Shown: in pieces, positions 37,487 to 45,549 of the stretch
How positions within the stretch are numbered: the stretch's first letter is position 1
How the letters are laid out: every line of letters starts with the position of its first letter
Assembly: GCA_031285565.1 (NCBI GenBank)
Contig: JAITVY010000079.1
Location: 1 to 64,000, forward strand
Direction: 5' to 3'
DNA: 64,000 bases
DNA from: Tannerella sp.
GTDB taxonomy: Bacteria; Bacteroidota; Bacteroidia; Bacteroidales; Tannerellaceae
Notes under the pieces: model-generated
Told to the model about the DNA's origin: nothing
Seen by the model: the letters and a program-made list of their open reading frames with translations, nothing else
The model's database searches: none
Program-made: the position numbers and the translations under genes

Positions 37487-37589
37487 GAACAACCATTTTT
37501 CCATTATATGCACTAAAAGTTCAAAAATATGTTTTATAATATACTTTTTAATTTGTAAAAGAATGTAATATCAACCATCTTTGCATCGA

Positions 37590-37676
37590 TAACCTAAACA
37601 ATCTTTTTGCCTTAAAGACTAATACCTATTAAAACCTTATAGAAGCAGTCTTTGGGAAAAGACTGCTTCTATTTGA
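37590..37676 (+). ncRNA. Candidate small RNA between pyrC and the GH88 gene
   Basis: A promoter-like pair precedes it: TTTG at 37552-37555 and CATCTTTG at 37576-37583, spacer 20 bp. The predicted start is near 37590. The transcript would end at the strong hairpin 37640-37671, giving about 85 nt with no ORF. The evidence is only promoter plus hairpin, and the hairpin is not followed by a T run. Confidence 0.35.
37640..37671. terminator. Strong hairpin between convergent genes
   Basis: The stem AGAAGCAGTCTTT / AAAGACTGCTTCT is at least 12 bp with a short GGGA-type loop. It lies between pyrC (+, ending 37486) and GH88 (-, ending 37699) and could terminate transcription from both sides. Confidence 0.65.
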
Positions 37677-37698
37677 ATATATGTCAACTAGTAAGGGG

Positions 37699-38919
37699 TT
37701 ACAAACCCTTTTTCAATCTCAATAAAGCTTCGATATAATAGTAGTCTGCATAATTAATGGAGGCATCTACTTCCGATTTGTTAGGTCTGTGACCGGTAGA
37801 GTGGAGTAGGAAAGCCGGATTTTGTTCACGGCTCTGATATTTGTCGGTCGACAATTCTTCAATCATTTTTATCGCTGCTTCCTTATAAGTTTCAGCCTTT
37901 TCAGGATTATCTTCAAGTCCGGATAATTCAAGTAGTGCTGATGCAACAATAGCAGCGGCAGATGCATCCCTGGGTTCGTCCGGGATATTTGGCGCATCAA
38001 AATCCCAGTATGGAACGTATTCATTTTCCGGAAGACGGCTCAAGTATAAATCTGTAACTTTCTCTGCAAAGCGAAGGAATTTTTTGTCTTTTGTCTCCCG
38101 GTAAACGAATGTATATCCATAAATAGCCCATGCCTGTCCACGTGCCCAAAGCGTGCTGTCGGCATAACCCTGGTGCGTTACTCCTTTTATAAAATTTCCT
38201 GAAATAGTATCATAAACAGCCACATGGTAGTTACCTCCATCTTCGCGGAAACCGTACTGCATAGTTACTTCAGCATGTTTTGTAGCAATGTCATACAAAT
38301 CTTTACTTCCTCCGTTCCGGGCAGCCCAGTACAGCATTTCGAGATTGATCATATTGTCCATAATCGTATTATGGGGCCAATTGTTAGGCTCAATTTCACG
38401 TGGCCATGAGAGAATTGTACCTACTTTCGGATTAAAGAGTGTGGCTAACGTATCTGCTGCATTCAGGATTATTTGTTTATATTCCTCTTTACCGGTCAGG
38501 CGGTATGCGTTTCCATAACTGCAAAAAATCTGGAATCCTAGATCATGATCATATGCAGGAAGTATGGTTAGTGGCTGTAATAGATCCGTATAATGAATGG
38601 CTGACTTTTTTATCTTCTCATCTTTCGATGATTCGTAAACGTACCAGAGAATTCCCGGCCAAAAACCAAGTGTCCATTCTGAAATTTCAACATTACGCAA
38701 GTTCCAGTGGTGTTCTCCATTCAGAATATTTCGTGGTATCATGGTAGTATCGCCGACTTCATTTAATGACCTTAATGCTTGTTGATGGCAATAATCCAGG
38801 TTTTTATCAATACTGAAACCGGATCGGGTATTGTTTTCAACGGAATTTGAATGGGTTGTCTTATTTGTACATGATATTATTGAAATAATGACACCAATGC
38901 TTAATAAAATTCTTTTCAT
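37699..38919 (-). CDS. GH88-family unsaturated glucuronyl/galacturonyl hydrolase, lipoprotein
   Basis: 406 residues with a lipoprotein signal (GVIISIISC) and an (alpha/alpha)6 barrel. GH88 motifs are YDHDLGFQ and MDNMINLEM, which carry the two catalytic-region Asps. YADSTLWARGQAWAIYG and DASAAAIVASALLEL follow. GH88 enzymes hydrate the 4,5-double bond of uronic acids left at the non-reducing end by polysaccharide lyases. A heparinase II/III-like lyase is encoded four genes upstream at 42492, giving a plausible lyase/GH88 pair. It is the last gene of the right-hand glycan block. Confidence 0.88.
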   Translation of the reverse strand: MKRILLSIGVIISIISCTNKTTHSNSVENNTRSGFSIDKNLDYCHQQALRSLNEVGDTTMIPRNILNGEHHWNLRNVEISEWTLGFWPGILWYVYESSKDEKIKKSAIHYTDLLQPLTILPAYDHDLGFQIFCSYGNAYRLTGKEEYKQIILNAADTLATLFNPKVGTILSWPREIEPNNWPHNTIMDNMINLEMLYWAARNGGSKDLYDIATKHAEVTMQYGFREDGGNYHVAVYDTISGNFIKGVTHQGYADSTLWARGQAWAIYGYTFVYRETKDKKFLRFAEKVTDLYLSRLPENEYVPYWDFDAPNIPDEPRDASAAAIVASALLELSGLEDNPEKAETYKEAAIKMIEELSTDKYQSREQNPAFLLHSTGHRPNKSEVDASINYADYYYIEALLRLKKGL

Positions 38920-38987
38920 TATATATTTGTTTTATTGTTTTTCATTTCTACTCTTTTCTACTTTTACCATTTACCTCTTGAGTCCTT

Positions 38988-40667
38988 TCAGGGTTTTACG
39001 GGAGTTATCCTGAACCAATCGGCATCCACCCATGAACGTTGCGTTTTTTCTCCGGCGTTCATAATAAATAATCCGGTTTTTGCCCCAATCCATTTGCCCT
39101 GGCGTGCTTTGAATGTTTCCGGTAATACTGTATATTTTTCCCCGTCAGTACTATAACTGAAAGTACATGTTGCATCTTCTGTAACTTTTACACGCAGATA
39201 GATTTCTGCATCAGGTATAGGCGTCTTATAGTTATATTTTTCGTTTACTTTGATTTGGTTTAGTCCGGTTTCGGAGATAAGTCTTTCTTCTGTTTTTTGC
39301 TCTGCATCCGTGCAGGTTTTGTATTCCAGCGTATAACCCTTAGCCGTTTTAACCAATGCGATATAGGCATAATCCCATCCCATTACAATTAGCCCCGTTT
39401 TATCGCCTTCATTAATGAGTACGGCAGATAGTTTCGTGGTGGCAATGAATTCAGGAGCTGTAAATTTTTGTAATAGTAAGTTGGGTATGTTCCAGAAATT
39501 CGTATAGTCTTCCGGATAATATTGTCCATATAATCGCATGTATCCGTATGGAGAACTAAAACCATACCCTTGTAATGGATTGGCATGCCATTCCCATTGT
39601 AAACCTAGTGCCGGAGTGTTGAATTCATCGCTTTCAACGGGTGTTTCTACCGGATATGTTTTACCGACATTCGGTTTTTTATATGTCGTTACAGGTTCAC
39701 CGCAATAATTTTTATCATTGATACCAATTACCGGCCATCCGTCTTTCCAGTTTACCGGTTGTAAATGGATGATACGTCCGTAAGCGCCTTTATCCTGAAA
39801 ATGCAGGAACCACCATTCTCCGGTTTGTGTTTCTACCAATCCTCCCTGGTGTGGACCGTTTATATCGGTATTACCTTGTGCCAGTACTGTTTTTACTTCG
39901 TAAGGTCCGTAAATGTTTTTTGAACGGAATGCCAATTGCCAACCGGTTGCAACGCCACCAGCCGGAGCCAGCATATAATAGTAACCATCCTTTTTATAGA
40001 ACTTACCTCCTTCGACCGTATGATTTATACCATCATTCCCGTCATATATCATAACTTCTTCACCGATCACTTGGGTGCCATCTTCATTTAATTCGCAGAG
40101 CGTCATTATACTATTGAAGTGGGCACGGCTACCTGCCCAGGCGTGTACGAGGTAAACTTTACCATCGTCATCAAATAACGGGCTCGGATCAATCCGTCCT
40201 TTGCCGGGTAATACGAGTATGGGTTTATCCCATTTGCCGAGGATATCTTTTGTTTTTACAACGTAAATACCAAAATCCGGATCCCCCCAGTAGATCATGT
40301 ATTCTCCGTTATGGTGGCGTATGCATGGAGCCCATACGCCTTTTCCATGCTGGGCTTTATCAAAGAAATGAGATGGTTCAACACCTTCCAAATATAAATC
40401 TTTTAAGGCATAATTTACGAGCTTCCAGTTTACCAGATCGTTGGATTGCAAAATAGGTAATCCCGGAACACAATTGAAGCTGGATGCTGTCATATAATAA
40501 TTGTCGCCCACACGTATTACGTCAGGGTCGGAATAATCTGCATATAATACAGGATTCTTATATGTCCCGTTTCCCAGATCTGCAGTCCACACTTCGGAAA
40601 TGTTTGATTGTGCGGATGAAATAATTGTGTATGCAAGAAAAATTGCAAGATGAACTAATTTATTCAT
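38988..40667 (-). CDS. GH43-family glycosidase with C-terminal beta-sandwich
   Basis: 559 residues with a Sec signal. The five-bladed propeller carries the three GH43 acids: Asp in LYADYSDPDVIRVG (base), Asp in GRIDPSPLFDDDGK (modulator) and Glu in NHTVEGGKFYK (acid). The C-terminal ~200 residues form a beta-sandwich like that of GH43 beta-xylosidases and arabinofuranosidases. An arabinose- or xylose-releasing exo-enzyme is likely; the linkage is unknown. It is preceded (upstream on the - strand) by a strong hairpin at 40728-40759. The next gene, GH88, starts 68 bp after its stop. Confidence 0.9.
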   Translation of the reverse strand: MNKLVHLAIFLAYTIISSAQSNISEVWTADLGNGTYKNPVLYADYSDPDVIRVGDNYYMTASSFNCVPGLPILQSNDLVNWKLVNYALKDLYLEGVEPSHFFDKAQHGKGVWAPCIRHHNGEYMIYWGDPDFGIYVVKTKDILGKWDKPILVLPGKGRIDPSPLFDDDGKVYLVHAWAGSRAHFNSIMTLCELNEDGTQVIGEEVMIYDGNDGINHTVEGGKFYKKDGYYYMLAPAGGVATGWQLAFRSKNIYGPYEVKTVLAQGNTDINGPHQGGLVETQTGEWWFLHFQDKGAYGRIIHLQPVNWKDGWPVIGINDKNYCGEPVTTYKKPNVGKTYPVETPVESDEFNTPALGLQWEWHANPLQGYGFSSPYGYMRLYGQYYPEDYTNFWNIPNLLLQKFTAPEFIATTKLSAVLINEGDKTGLIVMGWDYAYIALVKTAKGYTLEYKTCTDAEQKTEERLISETGLNQIKVNEKYNYKTPIPDAEIYLRVKVTEDATCTFSYSTDGEKYTVLPETFKARQGKWIGAKTGLFIMNAGEKTQRSWVDADWFRITPVKP

Positions 40668-40727
40668 AAGAAATAAATACCTGTTATTGCCTGATTAAAC
40701 TGATTATACCAACTTATTTATAAATAC

Positions 40728-40759
40728 GAAGCGGATAAGGAGTACACCTAATCCGCTTC
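40728..40759. terminator. Strong hairpin between the alpha/beta-hydrolase-like gene and GH43
   Basis: GAAGCGGAT (40728-40736) pairs with ATCCGCTTC (40751-40759), and an inner AGG/CCT pair extends the stem past one mismatch. There is no clear T run on the - strand. A related hairpin with the same GGATnAGG...CCTaATC pattern is at 50596-50617. Confidence 0.6.
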
Positions 40760-40788
40760 ATACTTTTTCTATTTTATGTTCCGTTTAT

Positions 40789-42450
40789 TTATTGAGGGTG
40801 TATAAGAAATGATTGCCCGATGGGCTTTGCCGTCTGTATTTTCGGTTCGGTCATGCTGCCATATTGCCAGGCGACAACCGTAACTTTTAACGGAAACTTT
40901 GCTTTGGGTGGTATATCAGTCAGGATCAATTCGTCACCATTTATGTAAGCCGGTCCGCTTTGTACATAGTATTGCACCGGTAACTTTTTATCGGATGTTG
41001 CTTTCAATCGGACAGAAAGTGTTCCGGCTTTTATATCGGGTATGGCAGGGAATTTTATTTTCTGTACTTCACCATCTGTCAACGCGGATGCCATTCTCCA
41101 TGAAACAGGGCATACCGTGTGCCCGTAAAACATATCGGATTCGGAAAAAGCAAACATTCCGATTGCCGATACCCGACTGTATGATGTTCCCGGACGGTAA
41201 AAGCTCAGGCGAAAGGTTGTGTCGTTTATAATCTCAACCGGACCACAATAACGTTTGATCATGATCGGTTCGATTGAATGATTGCCGGATAAACGGCTGT
41301 ATGTAGAATCTGTAAGCACGGCTTTTGCACGTACATCCATGTTTTTTCCATCGGTGAAAAATGTCAGTTGTTCGTTGGGCTTCAGGATCCGCCCGTCCTG
41401 CATCATGGTGATATATTGTCTTTTCTTGTTTCGTTCGCGTGTATAGATGCTCTCTGTCCATCGCGCCATTTCTTCATCGAAATACCAGTAAGCAGAATCC
41501 TTGTTCCCGTCATATCCCTGGTAAGTATCTGTTCTGGCAGTGGGTTGTGTGTTTCTACGCCAACGGTCGGCTAGCCAACCGTCTTCACGGCGAAGCTTTT
41601 TTAATGGCATCAATGATTTGCCATCCCATTCTTCCGGCATTCTGTATAGAACGGATTTCCGGATAAATGCAATCAGGTACCGGAGGTCTTCCTGGCTGAA
41701 ATCGCTGTGTCCGCGACCGTCATTGCATAAAAGCGAGATAATGCTTCCGGGATATTGCCGCATAAATTTGAATGAATCTTCCACGCGGAACTCATTCCAT
41801 TCTCCGGAACCTATACATATCAGTCCGGGAATACCATCAATATTCCGGTCTTCCCAATCCGGATTAAAATGATTGCAACATAAATAGGTAGAGCGTGGCG
41901 AATCCCCATGAAAAGAAATCATCGCTAATGTGCGCTCCGGATTCCATGCTCCGAAGTTCCAGGGTTGTGAAGCCTGGGCGGAATGACTAAGGTATACGAT
42001 GGGAGCATATTTTATTTCTTCATAACCGGAAATTTCCGCCAGTTCTTGAATTGTTTCGTCAAACAAATCCTGAGCACCCGTTTTCACATCAAAAATACCA
42101 GCAGGGTCAAGTCCCGGTGTCACCCATATTTGTCCGAAATTCAGTTCCGCCATTGCCTGCCGGAACAAAGGGTCTTCCAGAATTCCTTCCTCGATTTGGT
42201 TATGTCCGCTGACGACCAATCCTTTCAGTTGTTTGCACGAAGACGGAATCCAAAGGAAAGCGCGCCGCTGATTATTTTCATCATCTCCGGGTATACTATT
42301 CAAATCTGTTTCCCATTGATAAATACGATATTCCGAACGATTGACCTCTTTTTGGTTGTTAACCGATTGATTGCCCTGCGCCGGAATCACTTGTGGAAAT
42401 AACAAGGATACAAGCAGAAATAAAAAAGCCCCTGATTTATTCATCTTCAA
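40789..42450 (-). CDS. Secreted alpha/beta-hydrolase-like protein of unknown substrate
   Basis: 553 residues with a Sec signal (GAFLFLLVSLLFPQVIPA). The N-terminal ~290 residues look like an alpha/beta-hydrolase fold. KGLVVSGHNQ is the oxyanion-strand region, VYLSHSAQASQPWNFG resembles a nucleophile elbow with Ser, and GRGHSDFS is a plausible catalytic His. The C-terminal half is beta-rich. Comparable proteins in plant-glycan PULs act as esterases, so removal of methyl, acetyl or feruloyl groups is possible. It lies between a heparinase-like lyase and a GH43. No named family is recognised with confidence. Confidence 0.65.
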   Translation of the reverse strand: MKMNKSGAFLFLLVSLLFPQVIPAQGNQSVNNQKEVNRSEYRIYQWETDLNSIPGDDENNQRRAFLWIPSSCKQLKGLVVSGHNQIEEGILEDPLFRQAMAELNFGQIWVTPGLDPAGIFDVKTGAQDLFDETIQELAEISGYEEIKYAPIVYLSHSAQASQPWNFGAWNPERTLAMISFHGDSPRSTYLCCNHFNPDWEDRNIDGIPGLICIGSGEWNEFRVEDSFKFMRQYPGSIISLLCNDGRGHSDFSQEDLRYLIAFIRKSVLYRMPEEWDGKSLMPLKKLRREDGWLADRWRRNTQPTARTDTYQGYDGNKDSAYWYFDEEMARWTESIYTRERNKKRQYITMMQDGRILKPNEQLTFFTDGKNMDVRAKAVLTDSTYSRLSGNHSIEPIMIKRYCGPVEIINDTTFRLSFYRPGTSYSRVSAIGMFAFSESDMFYGHTVCPVSWRMASALTDGEVQKIKFPAIPDIKAGTLSVRLKATSDKKLPVQYYVQSGPAYINGDELILTDIPPKAKFPLKVTVVAWQYGSMTEPKIQTAKPIGQSFLIHPQ

Positions 42451-42491
42451 ATAATTACTTTTAGTATTACTTATGTAGTACCCGGTAAATT

Positions 42492-45230
42492 CTATAATTT
42501 TACTTCTTTATAATCCGAAGTATCTATCTTTATTTCTTTTTTATGACCTGTTTTTTTGATGATAACAGGTTTATCACATGTTACATAGTATCTGCCACCT
42601 TTAAATTCCAGTACAGCATTTGTCTTTTCCGAGGCTTCAATCGTGAAACCTTTGGCAGTCAGGGAATATCCGTTTCCGAGAAAAAGTGTGAAATCGTTCT
42701 GATATTCGCTAATAACTGCATAAGTACCTTTTGCAGACATGTTCTGGTATTTCACCATATTGTCGTTTACCAATGAAAAAATATAATCCGTTTGTCCGGT
42801 TTTACTTCTGACAATCAGACCCACAAAATCATTCGAAGCATCTGCAGGCATAAACGATTCAATGGATTGTATGGTGCGTCCTTCTTTTTCTGTTGCCGGT
42901 TCAAAAATGCTGACAAACGGATGGTTCCATGCTTCACCATGCTGGCGTGCTGCGATTGTCAGGAACGGCGCTTTATCTACTTCGTAGGGAAGTCCCTCAT
43001 TCGTTCTGAATGCTTTACAGGCAGGCGCTTTAATGGAGAAAACTTCGCGTCCTTCCTGTCCTTTCATCCAGAGGTTCATGTAAACATGGTTGCTATCCGG
43101 CATTGCCATTTTCCAGGTTATCTGGTAATCGTTGTTAATCTTCACCGACTGTTTATCCCACATATAATCCAGTGCAAACAGGTGTCCTCCGGCAAAAGCC
43201 ATTTCATCACTTGGTTGCAATTGGAGGTTTTCGCCTTTTATATCCCGGATAAACATTTCCTGTCCCAGATTGTGATAATAATAATCATGGAATTTATCTT
43301 CTCCACGTTGTTTTTTTGAACGGAATATGTCTATATAGTAACCGCTTGTTTCGCCTGTCCGGATGATACTCATCATACGGTTCTGGTCGCTACGGCTTTC
43401 CGGTTCCAGAAAATAGACTTCCGAATAAGTAATACCGGGATAATATCCGTCTTTTTTCCCTGGAATGGGATAACAACTCAACAGATCAAACGGATGATTA
43501 CTTAACATCTCGGGATACTTGGAAATACCATCGACCATTACCGTATTGTGTGCCGGGAATTGCGAATAGTATTCCAAGTAAGGTTTTTCAAAATAGGTTG
43601 ACCCGATTCCCGACTCTGCCCCAAGTATATGACCTTTTCCATAAAGTTCCATGGCAATACCGTTGGAATGTGCATGATTGCCATATGAACCATACAGGGA
43701 AACCATCATACCGTTTTGAGGGTCGTCATATTTATTTCGTTGAACAAACCAACTCACATTCGGGGCATAAAAAGTCTGTGTTACATAATCTTTTAATTGC
43801 GCTTTACCTGTACTTTTATCCAATTCTAATGGTTTGTTCGTGAAAAATGAAGAAACCTGTGTTGGTAGTTTTGCTAAATCCTGATTCATTTCTCCGGCTT
43901 TAGGTTCGAACAGTTTATACATTTCCGTAAACTTCACTTCTTCTTCATGGTCATTGTATTTTTGGCTCATGTAGATCATATTACTGATAGCGCCGGTATT
44001 CAGTGCACCATATTTGCTGTCACCAAATGCCGAAGTCTGCCCATTCGGGAAAAGATACTGTGGTAATATATTAACAGCCTGTTTCATTACGGGTGCATAA
44101 GGGAGCAGGTTTTGATTAAATGTATTGTCGTAGTTACGGATAAAATGCATAAAAGCATCCGTAACGCTTTGTGCATAACCGGGACACTCGTTCCATATAC
44201 CTGTATTGTAATCATATCCGTATTCCATCAGTTTGGTGAAAGACCATTGACGGGCAGATGTTTTATTCAAAATATAGTCGATGTAATATTCACGTCCTTT
44301 ACCATCGGCATAATTTATATTGTCTTCGAGTACCATTGCTACGCTAAGAATCAAATTTGCCTGATGTAGGTTCCAGTTGTTTTGCGGAACTCCGTTTTTT
44401 ATCGTTACGTCAATCCATTTCTTGAATGTAGCTTCAAACATTCTGGTTTTATCTCCATGGTTTGTTTTGATATATGCATGTAGGAAATCGTAATAAGCCG
44501 CCAGGTCTTGCAGAACACTTTCCTGGATAACTTCGAAAGTCGATAACCCCACTAATGTTTGTGCATGACCGTTATTCAGATCTATCGGTTCACTTCGATA
44601 ATACATTCCCGTCATGTAGGTATCAAACAAGTCGTAAGCAAACTTTCCATATTTATTATCTCCGGTCAGCCAGTATACAAAAGCCCCGTCACGCCCCAGG
44701 CGTAAAATTTCCTGATTTACGCTTTCTATATTCCTGTCGGCCACGTTTGATTGTTCTCCCCATTCCAGCGGACTGTCAGGCTTTGCCGTATTGTGAAAAT
44801 AAACGCCCTTTGTATCGTCCATATAGGGAATTACATCCTCTAATTTAGGACGTTTGAAAGGACCGATAATTCCCCGTGTACTACCAAAACGCACGGTGGG
44901 TACAGGCGCTTCACCATCAGCATGGGAATATACACCACCATTAATATATACATTGGTAGCTTTGCTTTTCCAGTACATCATCAGTCGCGAAAGCAGCCAG
45001 TCGGGTTGTGTTTGTGTTTTTTCTACATAAGGGTCAATCCGGTTAAGAATACCATCCAGCACTTCTTTAGCCCAGGTTTCTTCTTTTATCTGTTTCTGCA
45101 AAAGCGGTTTATTTTCAGACGTTGTCAGTAAACGCGGATGACCTTGCGGAAGATTTTGCGGCAAAGGAATGTTTTGTGCGTTAATTGACATTCCAATCGA
45201 TAGAACAAGTATAAAAAGTATCTGTTTCAT
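42492..45230 (-). CDS. Heparinase II/III-like polysaccharide lyase
   Basis: 912 residues with a Sec signal (ILFILVLSIGMSINA). The N-terminal half is an (alpha/alpha) toroid, with NNWNLHQANLILSVAM and ECPGYAQSVTDAF. The C-terminal half is beta-sandwich, with GSYGNHAHSNGIAMELYG and FPAHNTVMVDG, the His/Tyr-rich catalytic zone of heparinase II/III-type lyases. Such enzymes cleave uronic-acid glycosidic bonds by beta-elimination. Among lyases in arabinogalactan and pectin loci a rhamnose-glucuronate lyase is one candidate, but I cannot assign a PL family. GH88 downstream would process its unsaturated products. The next gene starts 41 bp away, so they are co-transcribed. Confidence 0.75.
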   Translation of the reverse strand: MKQILFILVLSIGMSINAQNIPLPQNLPQGHPRLLTTSENKPLLQKQIKEETWAKEVLDGILNRIDPYVEKTQTQPDWLLSRLMMYWKSKATNVYINGGVYSHADGEAPVPTVRFGSTRGIIGPFKRPKLEDVIPYMDDTKGVYFHNTAKPDSPLEWGEQSNVADRNIESVNQEILRLGRDGAFVYWLTGDNKYGKFAYDLFDTYMTGMYYRSEPIDLNNGHAQTLVGLSTFEVIQESVLQDLAAYYDFLHAYIKTNHGDKTRMFEATFKKWIDVTIKNGVPQNNWNLHQANLILSVAMVLEDNINYADGKGREYYIDYILNKTSARQWSFTKLMEYGYDYNTGIWNECPGYAQSVTDAFMHFIRNYDNTFNQNLLPYAPVMKQAVNILPQYLFPNGQTSAFGDSKYGALNTGAISNMIYMSQKYNDHEEEVKFTEMYKLFEPKAGEMNQDLAKLPTQVSSFFTNKPLELDKSTGKAQLKDYVTQTFYAPNVSWFVQRNKYDDPQNGMMVSLYGSYGNHAHSNGIAMELYGKGHILGAESGIGSTYFEKPYLEYYSQFPAHNTVMVDGISKYPEMLSNHPFDLLSCYPIPGKKDGYYPGITYSEVYFLEPESRSDQNRMMSIIRTGETSGYYIDIFRSKKQRGEDKFHDYYYHNLGQEMFIRDIKGENLQLQPSDEMAFAGGHLFALDYMWDKQSVKINNDYQITWKMAMPDSNHVYMNLWMKGQEGREVFSIKAPACKAFRTNEGLPYEVDKAPFLTIAARQHGEAWNHPFVSIFEPATEKEGRTIQSIESFMPADASNDFVGLIVRSKTGQTDYIFSLVNDNMVKYQNMSAKGTYAVISEYQNDFTLFLGNGYSLTAKGFTIEASEKTNAVLEFKGGRYYVTCDKPVIIKKTGHKKEIKIDTSDYKEVKL

Positions 45231-45239
45231 AAGTCTACG

Positions 45240-45490
45240 AAGTTCAAAGTTTCAAGTTCAAGATTGTAAGTAATGATTAATGGTTAGTGATTAATGATTA
45301 ATTCAATACACTCAGTTTATTCAATTATTCGATTTCATCAGTCGTTTTCATATAATAGAAAGTGCTACGCTCAATAATACCTACGCAAGCGTATTTATTA
45401 TCCTCACTTAAACGCACTTTTGCGTGACTCGGCATAATCCAAACAAGTTTAGCTTCTGCCCTAGCTACTTAAAACGTTCAGTTTATTCTA
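45240..45490. repeat. Dispersed intergenic repeat, related to copies at 2424 and 19288
   Basis: This fills the 319-bp gap between the GH127 and lyase genes. It contains gaagttcaaagtttcaagtt (like the 2424 copy), TTTTGCGTGACTCGGC (like 19400-19425) and AATCCAAACAAGTTTAGCTT (like 2536-2550 and 55961-55995). No gene is seen. Confidence 0.7.
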
Positions 45491-45549
45491 TTAATTGTGA
45501 TTCTACCAACTACTAGCTACTAACTGCTTTTTTAAGTGACTACCTTGAC

